NCBI RefSeq assembly: GCF_014637345.1
Contig: NZ_BMEX01000001.1
Location: 428,156-492,155 of the forward strand
DNA length: 64,000 bases
Source: Kroppenstedtia guangzhouensis
GTDB lineage: Bacteria; Bacillota; Bacilli; Thermoactinomycetales; DSM-45169
Direction: 5' to 3'
The position numbers were made by a program, and so were the translations under genes. Shown in pieces: positions 17,476 to 26,451 of the stretch (positions are counted from its first letter, which is position 1; each line of letters starts with the position of its first letter). A model generated the notes under the pieces. That model saw only the letters and a program-made list of their open reading frames with translations. It had not been told where the DNA came from and ran no database searches.

Positions 17476-19110
17476 ATGAAAGCGCTTCAATTATGGTGGA
17501 ATCATCTGTGGGTATGGAATGATGATGTGAAACGGCTGTTCCGGATGACTGTGGGTGTGAGAACAGCATCTTCCTCCTCCCCGGGTGGTGAAACCAAAAG
17601 GCTAGCTTCCACGCCCGGCCCGTCGCGACCCTACAATCGTCGGCAGCTGATCGGACTTATTTTGGGTCCTTTGTTGTTTATAATTACGTTCCTTTTTATT
17701 CATCCTGAAGGGATGTCGAGTCAAGCACAGGCGGTTTTGGCATCCACTTTGTGGATTGCCGTTTGGTGGATCACAGAAGCGATTCCGATCCCGGCCACTT
17801 CGCTGTTGCCGATCATCCTCTTCCCGTTGACAGGTGCCTTGGAGGCAGGTCCCACCACTTCAGCTTATGGTGACCCCAATATCTTTCTGTTTATGGGCGG
17901 CTTCATGATCGCCTTAACCATGGAACGGTGGAACCTGCACAGGCGGATCGCTCTGACCATCATCTCCTGGGTGGGCACACAGCCGCAACGGCTCGTATTG
18001 GGATCGATGGTGGCCACCGGCTTCCTGTCTATGTGGATCTCCAATACAGCCACAGCGATGATGATGGTCCCCATCGGAATGGCTGTCATCAATCATGTGG
18101 GGGAATCCTTCAAAAAATCGGATCCCTTGGTGGACACGACGAAGGGTAACTTCCCCTTCGGTACCGCGATGATGCTGGGGATTGCTTACGCCGCTTCCAT
18201 CGGGGGTCTGGGCACCCTGATCGGAACACCGCCCAACGCCATTTTTGCCGCTCAAGTAAAACAGATTTTCGATGTGGAAATCTCCTTTGCCACCTGGATG
18301 CTGTTCGGGGTACCCGTTGTTATCGTGTTGTTGTTCTTTACATGGTGGTACCTTGTTAAAGTGGCATATCCGATGAAATATGATGAGATCCCCGGAGGCG
18401 GGGCCATCATCAGCCAGGAGAAAAAGTCTTTGGGAGCTCCCAGTGCCGAGGAGAAAGCGGTCTTCGTCGTTTTCATACTGACTGCTTTGGCCTGGATTTT
18501 CCGGGATCTGATATTGAAAAAGTTTATTCCCGGTATCGATGATACCGTCATCGCTATCTCTGCCGCCTTGGTGCTGTTTCTGATCCCTTCCCGAAACCAT
18601 CCGGGAGAATTCCTGTTAAACTGGGATACTGCCAAAAATCTTCCCTGGGGGGTTCTGCTCCTCTTCGGCGGAGGCTTGGCCATTGCTGCCGGAATTGTGG
18701 GATCGGAATTGGACAAATGGATTGGCCTGCAGCTGATCCAATTGGATGGTATGAATTTCTTGCTGATCCTGGTTGTCGTTATTGCCTTGGTCATCTTTCT
18801 GACGGAGATCACCTCCAATACGGCGACTGCTACAATGATGTATCCCATTATGGCATCATTCGCTGCTGCTCTCAGCGTCCATCCTTACGGATTGATGGTG
18901 GCGGCCGGTCTGGCCGCTTCATGCGCCTTCATGTTGCCGGTTGCAACCCCGCCCAATGCGGTCGTCTTCGGCTCCGGGTGGGTGCGGATTGAGCAGATGG
19001 CCAAGGCTGGTTTCTGGCTGAACCTGATCTCCATCGCAGTGATTACGGTGGCTGTCTATTTCCTGTTGCCAATGGTTTGGAGAATTGACTTGATGACACC
19101 GATGACGTGA
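17476..19110 (+). CDS. DASS/SLC13 family anion:sodium symporter
   Basis: 544 residues with about 11-12 membrane segments after a polar N-terminal tail of about 60. The two family signatures are present, SNTATAMMMVP near residue 188 and SNTATATMMYP near 446, plus IGTPPNAIF and VATPPNAVVF hairpin segments. Relatives move dicarboxylates such as succinate or malate, or sulfate, with sodium across the cytoplasmic membrane. GGGAGGG precedes the ATG. Substrate cannot be set from sequence. It stands alone with its own terminator. Confidence 0.92.
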   Translation: MKALQLWWNHLWVWNDDVKRLFRMTVGVRTASSSSPGGETKRLASTPGPSRPYNRRQLIGLILGPLLFIITFLFIHPEGMSSQAQAVLASTLWIAVWWITEAIPIPATSLLPIILFPLTGALEAGPTTSAYGDPNIFLFMGGFMIALTMERWNLHRRIALTIISWVGTQPQRLVLGSMVATGFLSMWISNTATAMMMVPIGMAVINHVGESFKKSDPLVDTTKGNFPFGTAMMLGIAYAASIGGLGTLIGTPPNAIFAAQVKQIFDVEISFATWMLFGVPVVIVLLFFTWWYLVKVAYPMKYDEIPGGGAIISQEKKSLGAPSAEEKAVFVVFILTALAWIFRDLILKKFIPGIDDTVIAISAALVLFLIPSRNHPGEFLLNWDTAKNLPWGVLLLFGGGLAIAAGIVGSELDKWIGLQLIQLDGMNFLLILVVVIALVIFLTEITSNTATATMMYPIMASFAAALSVHPYGLMVAAGLAASCAFMLPVATPPNAVVFGSGWVRIEQMAKAGFWLNLISIAVITVAVYFLLPMVWRIDLMTPMT

Positions 19111-19125
19111 TGATTTTCATCATGG

Positions 19126-19149
19126 CCCCCGTTGAAAACTCAGCGGGGG
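19126..19149 (+). terminator. Intrinsic terminator after the DASS transporter
   Basis: A 10-bp stem (19126-19135 with 19140-19149, one G-U pair) is followed by TTTTCTT. Confidence 0.85.
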
Positions 19150-19271
19150 TTTTCTTGATGCATATCACGGATCTTATGATAAAGGAAAGGACAAGAGGAT
19201 TTCGACTGTAAAAACATGAATATTCGGATTATGTCCTTTGGAAGAGGACAATACCGATATGGGGAATATCA

Positions 19272-19280
19272 TGCTATAAT
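19272..19280 (+). promoter_or_regulatory. Extended -10 promoter of tdh-kbl
   Basis: TG-C-TATAAT at 19272-19280, 50 bp before the tdh start, with only a weak -35. Confidence 0.6.
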
Positions 19281-19330
19281 ATAGTTGTATCAAGGTTTGT
19301 TCGGATTTTGTATGAAACGAGGTGTCCGCT

Positions 19331-20371
19331 ATGAGTGGAACTATGCGCGCGCTGGTAAAACACCATGCTGGTTTTGGCGCTCAACTGAGGGAAGTTCCCA
19401 TTCCAGTTCCCGGACCGGATGAGGTGTTGGTCAAGGTCCGGGCAACAACGATTTGCGGAACGGATGTCCATATATACCGTTGGGATGATTGGGCCTCTGC
19501 CCGGGTGAAAACGCCGATGATATTCGGTCATGAATTCTCCGGGGAAGTGGTGGAAGTGGGGGCTGGGGTGAGACAATTGTCTGTTGGTGATCATGTCTCC
19601 GCGGAAACCCATATCGTATGCGGTTATTGTCCCCAGTGTCGGCGGGGGGAAGCTCACGTCTGTGCCAACACGGAGATCATCGGAGTGCACCGCACGGGAT
19701 GTTTTGCTGAATATGCGGTGATGCCCGCGGATAACCTGTGGAAACACAACGAAGAGTTGCCGCCCGAGGTGGCATCGGCGATGGAACCGATGGGAAACGC
19801 CGTTCACACGGCTTTGTCTGGTCCCATCGCCGGAAAGTCTGTCGCCGTCATCGGTTGTGGCCCCATCGGGGTGATGGCGGTGGCGGTGGCCAATGCGGCA
19901 GGTGCCTCCCAGGTGATCGCCTTGGATCTCAACGAGTATCGGCTCGAACTGGCCCGAAAGATGGGGGCGGATGTGCAGATCCACTCCGGAAGGCAGGATC
20001 CTGTACGGGAGACGGCGAAGTGGACGAAGAATCGGGGAGTCGATGTGGTGCTGGAGATGTCGGGAAATGCCACTGCCATTCGGCAAGGATTTTCCATGTT
20101 GACAGCTGGTGGCCGGATCTCGATGCTGGGTCTTCCCACCAGACCGGTGGAGCTGGATGTGAGTAATGAGATTGTTTTTAAGGGAATCCAGGTCCATGGG
20201 ATCGTGGGGCGCCGGATGTATGAGACATGGCAGCAAACCACCGCTTTCCTTGAATCGGGACAGGTGGATCTGGCACCGATGATCACCCACCGGTTCTCCC
20301 TGGATGAGTTTGAGAAAGGTTTTGAGCAGATGATGAGTGGTAACTCCGGCAAGGTGGTTTTGTATCCTTGA
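19331..20371 (+). CDS. tdh: L-threonine 3-dehydrogenase
   Basis: 346 residues from ATG with GAGGTG 6 nt upstream; a GTG three codons earlier overlaps that ribosome site. Medium-chain zinc dehydrogenase: catalytic zinc motif TICGTDVH near residue 39, GHEFSGEV near 66, structural zinc Cys series CGYCPQCRRGEAHVC near 97-111, and NAD-binding GCGPIGVMAV near 176. It oxidises L-threonine to 2-amino-3-ketobutyrate, which the next gene product cleaves. The pair lies in the same relative place as in B. subtilis. Confidence 0.96.
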   Translation: MSGTMRALVKHHAGFGAQLREVPIPVPGPDEVLVKVRATTICGTDVHIYRWDDWASARVKTPMIFGHEFSGEVVEVGAGVRQLSVGDHVSAETHIVCGYCPQCRRGEAHVCANTEIIGVHRTGCFAEYAVMPADNLWKHNEELPPEVASAMEPMGNAVHTALSGPIAGKSVAVIGCGPIGVMAVAVANAAGASQVIALDLNEYRLELARKMGADVQIHSGRQDPVRETAKWTKNRGVDVVLEMSGNATAIRQGFSMLTAGGRISMLGLPTRPVELDVSNEIVFKGIQVHGIVGRRMYETWQQTTAFLESGQVDLAPMITHRFSLDEFEKGFEQMMSGNSGKVVLYP

Positions 20372-20404
20372 AATCATGAAACGGGACCTTCAGGAGGGAA
20401 ATGA

Positions 20405-21580
20405 ATGAACAGCTTTGAATATCTGGAGAAAGAGATTCAGGTGTGGAAAGATCGAGGGACTTACCGGCCTTTGACGGAACTGGAATCGGAACAGGGTTCC
20501 AAAGTGAGTATCAACGGACGTGAAGTGATTCAACTCTCCTCCAATAACTATCTGGGCCTGACTACTCACCCTCGTCTAAAACGGGCTGCCTTGGAAGCGG
20601 TGGAGAGGTATGGTGCGGGAACCGGGTCAGTCCGGACGATTGCAGGCACTTTCTCCATGCATGAGGAATTTGAAGCGAAACTGGCTCGCTTTAAACACAC
20701 CGAGGCGGCATTGGTCTTCCAATCCGGTTTCACGGCCAACGTCGGAGTTCTCTCCTCGATTTTGTCGGAAAAGGATGTGGTGATCAGCGATGCTCTCAAC
20801 CACGCCAGCATCATCGACGGAATTCGTCTCACCAAGGCATCCCGTCGGATCTATCGCCACGTTGATCTGGAGGATTTGGAAAAAGCATTGAAAGAGACGC
20901 AGACGGCCCGCACCCGTCTGGTGGTGACCGATGGCGTATTCAGCATGGACGGGGATGTGGCCCCGCTTCCCGAAATTGTGGAACTGTGTGAAAAATACGA
21001 TGCGCTGGTGATGGTGGATGACGCACATGCCAGTGGTGTGATGGGGAGAAACGGCCGGGGAACGGTGGATCATTTCGACTTGAATGGTCGGGTTCACATT
21101 CAGGTGGGAACGCTGTCCAAGGCCGTCGGCGTCCTGGGAGGATATGTTGCGGGCCCCTTTGTTTTGCGGGATTATCTGATCCACCGGGCGCGTCCCTTCC
21201 TGTTCAGCACATCCCATCCGCCGGCAGTGACCGCCGCATGCTCCGCTGCCATCGATGTGTTGCTCGATGAGCCGCAACTGGTGGATCGTCTCTGGGAAAA
21301 TACACGCTTTTTCAAGGAAGGTTTGGCCCGGCTCGGATTTGACACCGGCAAGAGTGAAACACCGATCACACCGGTGATGGTGGGCGAAGATGCCCTGGCG
21401 ATGAAATTCTCCGACACTCTGCTGCAAGAAGGGGTCTACGCTCAGGGAATCGTTTTTCCCACGGTGCCGAAGGGGCAGGCACGTGTCCGCACCATTGTTA
21501 CAGCGGGCCACTCCAAAGAGGATTTGGAGCAGGCTCTGACGGCTTTTGAGCGTGCTGGAAAAAAATTGGGGATCATCTGA
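20405..21580 (+). CDS. kbl: 2-amino-3-ketobutyrate CoA ligase (glycine C-acetyltransferase)
   Basis: 391 residues. PLP alpha-oxoamine synthase fold: GTGSVRTIAGT near residue 75, DDAHASG near 204 and the PLP lysine in TLSKAVGVLGGY near 238. It converts 2-amino-3-ketobutyrate and CoA to glycine and acetyl-CoA, completing threonine breakdown started by Tdh. Close relatives such as BioF use other acyl-CoAs, but the tdh neighbour supports Kbl. AGGAGGG precedes the ATG. Confidence 0.95.
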   Translation: MNSFEYLEKEIQVWKDRGTYRPLTELESEQGSKVSINGREVIQLSSNNYLGLTTHPRLKRAALEAVERYGAGTGSVRTIAGTFSMHEEFEAKLARFKHTEAALVFQSGFTANVGVLSSILSEKDVVISDALNHASIIDGIRLTKASRRIYRHVDLEDLEKALKETQTARTRLVVTDGVFSMDGDVAPLPEIVELCEKYDALVMVDDAHASGVMGRNGRGTVDHFDLNGRVHIQVGTLSKAVGVLGGYVAGPFVLRDYLIHRARPFLFSTSHPPAVTAACSAAIDVLLDEPQLVDRLWENTRFFKEGLARLGFDTGKSETPITPVMVGEDALAMKFSDTLLQEGVYAQGIVFPTVPKGQARVRTIVTAGHSKEDLEQALTAFERAGKKLGII

Positions 21581-21581
21581 G

Positions 21582-21613
21582 AAAAAGCAACCGGATGATT
21601 CCGGTTGCTTTTT
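21582..21613 (+). terminator. Intrinsic terminator after kbl
   Basis: A 14-bp stem (21582-21595 with 21600-21613) with a TGAT loop ends in a T-run. Confidence 0.9.
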
Positions 21614-21635
21614 TTAATAAAAAAACTGTAAACAA

Positions 21636-21650
21636 GTTTGCTATCCAAAC
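21636..21650. promoter_or_regulatory. GTTTGC-N3-CCAAAC dyad, copy A
   Basis: One of five matches to RGTTTGC-N3-MYAAACY in this window. It lies 22 bp after the kbl terminator. It and copy C share the extension CCAAATC downstream, allowing one offset. Confidence 0.4.
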
Positions 21651-21920
21651 CAAATCTCGAAAAGACGCCCCGCCTTACCGGGAACCCCTGATTGGAAGGG
21701 GGTTCCTTTCATTGAAGGTGACCTCCGCCTTCGTTTATAATTGACAGAAGAGGCATGGCTGATTCTCCAAAGCCTCCTCAAGTTCTCCAAAGAGGCGAGA
21801 CTGGGGAGCGACAGCACCCCCGGCTAGAATCTCCACGGTCACACCAACTTCTCCCATTTTATCTTTTTTGCTTGAGACCGGTTATCAGAGAATGGGCCGG
21901 GGCTTCACATGAACGATTCA

Positions 21921-22056
21921 CTAGAAGTGTTGTGGTTTAGCGCTTGAGTCGGTCGGGATTGGGTTTCACATGACCTTTTCGTTGTTCTTAACCTGCCAAA
22001 TCACTCCATGTGATACCAGTCCTCCCTGTGACGAGCTTTTTCACAACGCGTTCAAG
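21921..22056 (-). repeat. Intergenic palindromic element, copy 3
   Basis: 136 bp with terminal repeats CTAGAAGTGTTGTGG (left) and TCACAACGCGTTC (right). The inner inverted repeat is GGGTTTCACATG (21961) against CATGTGATACC (22009). It aligns in reverse orientation with copy 1 over both halves. Confidence 0.72.
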
Positions 22057-22209
22057 GATTTAGTAAATGCGGTTTTTGCCGGCGTAATCAAACAGATATC
22101 CATGATGCTTCCATGACTTCAAGGATATGGGAGGTTGTAAACCAAATAAGGGTACCTTATTTATTCCCTATTATTCAGGAAAGAGGTTTCCATATTGGAG
22201 GGAAATGAT

Positions 22210-23682
22210 ATGAACGAAGAGATGCGTCGGTATTTTACCCCGCCGGATCTGAAGGCAGCTAAGAAACGGGGAAAAGAAGATATCTCCGTGTTGAAGTTTG
22301 ATCAGATTCCTGATGAAATGAGGGGAATCGGTCAAGGGAAGAAGTACTTGATCAAAACCTACGGTTGTCAGATGAATGTGCATGACTCCGAGACGATCGC
22401 CGGTATCTTGGAATTGATGGGTTATCGTCCGACGGAGGCGGAAGAAGAGGCGGCGGTTATCCTGATCAATACTTGTGCCATTCGGGAAAACGCGGAAGAC
22501 AAGGTGTTTGGGGTGATTGGACGGCTGAAGACGTTGAAGACGGAAAAGCCGGAGCTGGTGTTGGGAATGTGCGGGTGCATGTCCCAAGAGGAGTCTGTTG
22601 TTAACCGGATCCTGCAAAAGCATCCGCATGTGGATCTGATTTTCGGTACCCACAATATTCACCGTCTTCCCTATCTGCTCAAGGAAGCGCTGATGAGCAA
22701 AGAGATGGTGGTGGAGGTTTGGTCCAAGGAAGGCGACATTGTGGAGAACTTGCCCAAGGTACGTGAAGACGGGCTGAAGGCTTGGGTCAACATCATGTAC
22801 GGCTGTGATAAATTCTGCACCTATTGCATTGTCCCTTACACACGGGGTAAGGAACGGAGCCGCCGTCCGGAGGACGTGTTGGCGGAAATTCGGGATCTGG
22901 CCCGTAAAGGCTATCGGGAAGTCACCCTGTTGGGTCAAAATGTCAACGCCTATGGAAAGGATTTTGAGGACAGGGATTACCGATTTGGCGATTTGATGGA
23001 GGATGTTCGGAAAATCGGGATTCCCCGGGTCCGGTTCACCACGAGCCACCCACGGGATTTTGATGATCATCTGATTGAAGTGCTGGCCCGGCGGGGCAAT
23101 CTGGTGGAGCATATCCATCTTCCGGTTCAATCGGGCAACAATGCGATCCTCAAGATTATGGCACGGAAATACACCCGGGAGCGGTTCCTGGAATTGGTGG
23201 GCAAGATCAAGGCGGCGATTCCCGATGTGGTGTTAACCACGGATATTATTGTGGGATACCCGGGAGAGACGGAGGAACAGTTTGAGGATACACTTTCCCT
23301 AATGAGGGAGGTGGAGTTTGATTCCGCTTTCACCTTCATCTATTCTCCTCGGGAGGGGACCCCGGCAGCGAAGATGAAGGATGATGTTCCGATGGATGTG
23401 AAAAAAGAGCGATTGTACCGCCTGAACCGTATTCAGGATGAAATCAGCCGGAAGAAAAACCTGGCACTGAAAGGTCAAGTGGTGGAGGTGCTGGTGGAAG
23501 GCGAGAGTAAAAAAGATCCCAATTTCCTCTCCGGTCGCACCCGCACAAACAAGTTGGTCAACTTCAGGGGACCGAAACACCTGATCGGTGAATTTGCCCA
23601 AATTCGGGTCACGGAACCCCGTACCTGGACGCTCAGCGGAGAATGGGTGGAGGGGCCTTCCGTCCGGAAGGTGGGGAGTTGA
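22210..23682 (+). CDS. miaB: tRNA-2-methylthio-N6-dimethylallyladenosine synthase
   Basis: 490 residues from ATG with GGAGGG 7 nt upstream. Order: UPF0004 domain with KTYGCQMN near 50, a second Cys in NTCAIRE near 88 and a third in GMCGCM near 120; radical SAM motif CDKFCTYC near 198-205; C-terminal TRAM domain from about 420. It adds a methylthio group to i6A37 of tRNAs, using two 4Fe-4S clusters. The i6A substrate comes from MiaA, also in this window. The stop is 2 bp before ricA, whose product is known in B. subtilis to support this step. Confidence 0.97.
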   Translation: MNEEMRRYFTPPDLKAAKKRGKEDISVLKFDQIPDEMRGIGQGKKYLIKTYGCQMNVHDSETIAGILELMGYRPTEAEEEAAVILINTCAIRENAEDKVFGVIGRLKTLKTEKPELVLGMCGCMSQEESVVNRILQKHPHVDLIFGTHNIHRLPYLLKEALMSKEMVVEVWSKEGDIVENLPKVREDGLKAWVNIMYGCDKFCTYCIVPYTRGKERSRRPEDVLAEIRDLARKGYREVTLLGQNVNAYGKDFEDRDYRFGDLMEDVRKIGIPRVRFTTSHPRDFDDHLIEVLARRGNLVEHIHLPVQSGNNAILKIMARKYTRERFLELVGKIKAAIPDVVLTTDIIVGYPGETEEQFEDTLSLMREVEFDSAFTFIYSPREGTPAAKMKDDVPMDVKKERLYRLNRIQDEISRKKNLALKGQVVEVLVEGESKKDPNFLSGRTRTNKLVNFRGPKHLIGEFAQIRVTEPRTWTLSGEWVEGPSVRKVGS

Positions 23683-23684
23683 AA

Positions 23685-24104
23685 ATGAATCAGCCGAATC
23701 CGGATCACCCGATTTTGGTTCATGCATCCCGCTTGGGCCGTCGCTTGTCGGAGACAGAGGAAATCCGCCGCTTTCGTCTGGCCGAGGAGCAGGTCAATCG
23801 AAGCCGCCGGGTTCAGGGATTGATCGAGGAGATCAAGCGGAAGCAAAAAGAACTGGTACACGCGAAACACTATCAAAAGTCGGAGTATTGCCGGCGGTTG
23901 GAAAAAGAATTGGATCGTCTGCAGCTAGAGATGGAGAATCTTCCCATCGTCAGGGAGTATCAGCAATCCCAAGTGGAGATGAACGATCTTCTCCAGACAC
24001 TGACAAATGTTTTGGCGGATGCTGTTTCGGAAAAACTGAATGTGGATGTCGGCGGTGATGTCGGCGGTGGTTGTGGCAGCGGGGGGCCCTGCGGCTGCCG
24101 GTGA
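23685..24104 (+). CDS. ricA: RicA/YmcA (YlbF-family) regulator with Cys-rich tail
   Basis: 139 residues, two bases after miaB; GGGGAG precedes the ATG. It is helical with the YlbF/YmcA fold and ends in a Gly/Cys tail GGGCGSGGPCGCR. In B. subtilis RicA (YmcA) joins YlbF and YaaT in a complex that promotes mRNA processing by RNase Y and sporulation, and binds Fe-S clusters. The tail cysteines here (about 130, 136 and 138) plus one near 69 fit cluster binding. Partners YlbF and YaaT are not in the window. Confidence 0.88.
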   Translation: MNQPNPDHPILVHASRLGRRLSETEEIRRFRLAEEQVNRSRRVQGLIEEIKRKQKELVHAKHYQKSEYCRRLEKELDRLQLEMENLPIVREYQQSQVEMNDLLQTLTNVLADAVSEKLNVDVGGDVGGGCGSGGPCGCR

Positions 24105-24112
24105 TCCTCTTT

Positions 24113-24134
24113 GACCTGTGTTGGAATGCAGGTC
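24113..24134 (+). terminator. Short terminator after ricA
   Basis: GACCTG (24113-24118) pairs with CAGGTC (24129-24134), followed by a run of seven T's. Confidence 0.75.
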
Positions 24135-24209
24135 TTTTTTTATGTATTCTTCTGTTTCGATTCTGTGGGGCAGCAGGGCTTTTGCGGAACTTTCCCGTGG
24201 TTTTTTAGG

Positions 24210-24238
24210 CACCCTGGACTATAGCCCTGCATACTATT
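24210..24238 (+). promoter_or_regulatory. Sigma-K-type promoter of cotE
   Basis: CACC (24210-24213), 16-nt spacer, CATACTATT (24230-24238). The sigma-K consensus is MACM-N16-CATANNNTA, so only the last base differs. cotE of B. subtilis has sigma-E and sigma-K promoters. The same -10 is also close to sigma-E CATACANT. Confidence 0.6.
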
Positions 24239-24271
24239 TGTACTGAATGACTGTTTGGAGGAGGGAGTATC

Positions 24272-24847
24272 GTGTCAAATACAAACAGCGGAATGCAATG
24301 CCGACAAATCATCACCAAAGCGGTCACCGGCAGAGGCAGCAAGTTCTCCCAGACAACGCACTCCATCCAGCCCCCCGATCATATTTCCAGCATCTTGGGT
24401 GCCTGGATCATCAACCACAAATATGATGCCAACCGGGTGGGGGATGTTATTGAGGTCACAGGGAGCTATGATATCAACCTTTGGTTTTCCTTCAACCGGA
24501 ATACCAAAACCGAAGTGGCCAATCACACGGTGCGGTATGTGGAGCAGGTTCCATTGAGCTATTATGACAGCAATGTTCGGGAGGGAACGATGGAGGTCAG
24601 CGCAGTGGCCACCCAACCTCCCAACTGTATCGAAGCCACCATTGCAGAAGATGGAGAGGTCCTGGTTCGGGTAGAACGGGAATTTTACGTGGAGATGGTC
24701 GGTGAAACAAAGGTTTGTGTCTTGGTCAACCCCGGCGGCTGTGATGACTGGGATGATAAGGGAATTGACGGGTCAGAGTTGGAGGGAGTCTCAGATGGTT
24801 TTGAGGATTTGGATCCCGATCTGGTGATCGATGATCTGAGCGACTGA
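24272..24847 (+). CDS. cotE: Outer spore coat morphogenetic protein CotE
   Basis: 191 residues from GTG with GGAGG upstream. It matches CotE throughout, including the start region with CRQIITKAVTGRGSKF, the SILGAWIINH and GSYDINLWFSF segments, and a strongly acidic C-terminal tail (DDWDDKG to DDLSD). CotE forms the layer that recruits outer coat proteins around the forespore. Position between ricA and mutS matches B. subtilis except for the amidoligase gene inserted after it. A sporulation-sigma promoter precedes it. Confidence 0.96.
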   Translation: MSNTNSGMQCRQIITKAVTGRGSKFSQTTHSIQPPDHISSILGAWIINHKYDANRVGDVIEVTGSYDINLWFSFNRNTKTEVANHTVRYVEQVPLSYYDSNVREGTMEVSAVATQPPNCIEATIAEDGEVLVRVEREFYVEMVGETKVCVLVNPGGCDDWDDKGIDGSELEGVSDGFEDLDPDLVIDDLSD

Positions 24848-24870
24848 CTTTTTAATTCCATCGCGGCAGG

Positions 24871-24887
24871 GGAGGCAGGATGCCTCC
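24871..24887 (+). terminator. Intrinsic terminator after cotE
   Basis: GGAGGC and GCCTCC around a 5-nt loop, then a T-rich run. Confidence 0.85.
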
Positions 24888-24974
24888 TTTTTCTTTTTAT
24901 GCACTAACCACAGGAGGGTTCTTGACATAACATATCAGCAGACCAGTTTTAGGGAACGCGAAAGGGGAAGAGAT

Positions 24975-26354
24975 ATGGAAGCGCACTTGCTCCCGTTCAA
25001 CCAGACAGACGAAGGGGGATTACGGAACCGGCTGGTCACCCCAGAAAACACTCTTGCTCCTTCGCTCTACTTACATTCGTCCTTGAGCGGTGCTTATACG
25101 GAACAGATGACTGTTTTGAATGATGGAAATGCGGTGGAACGTGCCGGAGACCCTGATTATCGAATTGCTTTTTTGCAGTTGCACGGGATTAAAACGGCAA
25201 AAGGAAAGACCCGACTGCTCAAACGATATATTGTAGCTGTTTTTCAGACTCAGGTTTTAGTGATGTACTGTTCCAACGGGCCTATGGTGTGGCTTGCAGG
25301 AGATCGGTCGAAAAAGAAGGAGACTTTTCGCAGGGTGAATCCACAGGGGAACTCACGGGAAGTTCGGCGCGTAAGAAATTTATCTGTACGGGCCTTGTAT
25401 GCGATAGGGCTGGACTATGGTGTTGTCAAAATCGGCATCCTGCCGGGAAACAAGGCGACGGTTTTGGATATAAACCCCAGCCCCCCGTTGAATCAGGAGA
25501 TGACGCGTTCTTTTACCGAAGCTATCCTTCAATACAGCCGAAAACTCCCCGGGATGGTGGCAAAGCTGAATCAGGTGGTTCTTGGAGCGGATCCGGAATT
25601 TATCCTGCGTAAACCCGGTGGAGACCTGGCGATGGCCTCCGACTATTTCCCCCGTTACGGCAGGGTGGGCTGTGATGCGATCTGGCAGGGGGAAGATCGG
25701 TCAGCAAAGCCGTTGGTGGAGATTCGTCCCCGACCCACCCCGGATCCGCGAGAATTGGTGATTCGGATTTACAAGGGATTGATTCAGGCATCCCGAAGGA
25801 TCAAGGATGGTCGCATCCAGTGGTTGGCAGGGGCGCTTCCCCACCCGGGTTTTCCTTTGGGAGGCCATATTCATTTCAGTGGAGTGCATCTCAACTTTAA
25901 ATTGTTGCGTGCCTTGGATCATTATCTGGCCTTGCCTTTGATGCTGGTGGAGGATCCAAAGGGAGCCCGTCGCCGTCCCACATACGGGTATCTGGGGGAT
26001 TTTCGCCCCCAATTCCATGGCGGCTTTGAATACCGAACTCTGCCCAGTTGGCTGGTTTCCCCCACCCTGACCAAAGGGGTCTTATCTGCGGCCAAGCTGG
26101 TGGCAGCCAAATATCCTCTGTTAGGGGCTGACGATCTGAACAGTTATGTCGTTCAGAAAGCATACTATCGGGGAGAAAAGGATGAATTGCGGGAAATCGT
26201 CCACGGTCTTTGGAATGAATTGCGCAGTGTGGATGGATACCATCGTTACAGCCGTTATCTGGATCCCTTTTACCGAATGATTGAGTCAGGGAAGAGGTGG
26301 AACGAGGAAAGAGATATCCGGCCACTGTGGAAGTTGCCCCTCCGCAAGTCCTGA
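24975..26354 (+). CDS. Putative amidoligase (COOH-NH2 ligase type 2) with ATP-grasp-like N-terminus
   Basis: 459 residues. Residues 200-440 match the phiEco32-type COOH-NH2 ligase family: GADPEF near 203, GGHIHFSG near 296 and FEYRTLPSWLVSP near 351. Residues 1-195 end in GLDYGVVKIGI..VLDINPSPPL, which resembles the metal-binding end of ATP-grasp proteins such as YheC/YheD. Such enzymes make amide bonds between peptides or amino acids. It sits between cotE and mutS, where B. subtilis has no gene, so a spore-envelope role is plausible but inferred. GAAAGGGGAAGAG precedes the ATG. No signal peptide. Confidence 0.75.
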   Translation: MEAHLLPFNQTDEGGLRNRLVTPENTLAPSLYLHSSLSGAYTEQMTVLNDGNAVERAGDPDYRIAFLQLHGIKTAKGKTRLLKRYIVAVFQTQVLVMYCSNGPMVWLAGDRSKKKETFRRVNPQGNSREVRRVRNLSVRALYAIGLDYGVVKIGILPGNKATVLDINPSPPLNQEMTRSFTEAILQYSRKLPGMVAKLNQVVLGADPEFILRKPGGDLAMASDYFPRYGRVGCDAIWQGEDRSAKPLVEIRPRPTPDPRELVIRIYKGLIQASRRIKDGRIQWLAGALPHPGFPLGGHIHFSGVHLNFKLLRALDHYLALPLMLVEDPKGARRRPTYGYLGDFRPQFHGGFEYRTLPSWLVSPTLTKGVLSAAKLVAAKYPLLGADDLNSYVVQKAYYRGEKDELREIVHGLWNELRSVDGYHRYSRYLDPFYRMIESGKRWNEERDIRPLWKLPLRKS

Positions 26355-26365
26355 AGGGCTGTTGC

Positions 26366-26394
26366 TTGTTCCCGCAGAAGGGGCATGGTACAAT
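26366..26394 (+). promoter_or_regulatory. mutS promoter
   Basis: TTGTTC (26366-26371), 17-nt spacer, TACAAT (26389-26394), 57 bp before the mutS GTG. Confidence 0.6.
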
Positions 26395-26451
26395 GAAACT
26401 CATGCGGTTCATGAATCACCCATACTACACAAAATTCGGAGGTTTGTCCAA

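Larger units (their letters stand above)
21614..22209. other. Long intergenic region between kbl and miaB
   Basis: About 590 bp without a gene. It holds a dyad of the GTTTGC-N3-ACAAAC type (21636-21650), a hairpin near 21679-21710 with GGAACCCC and GGGGTTCC arms, and copy 3 of the palindromic element (21921-22056). The miaB promoter is not obvious. Confidence 0.6.

Noticed and set aside
17476..17490. Possible catabolite-response (cre) site at the transporter start codon
   Set aside because: TGAAAGCGCTTCA resembles cre in its left half only, with mismatches in the right half, and lies in coding sequence.
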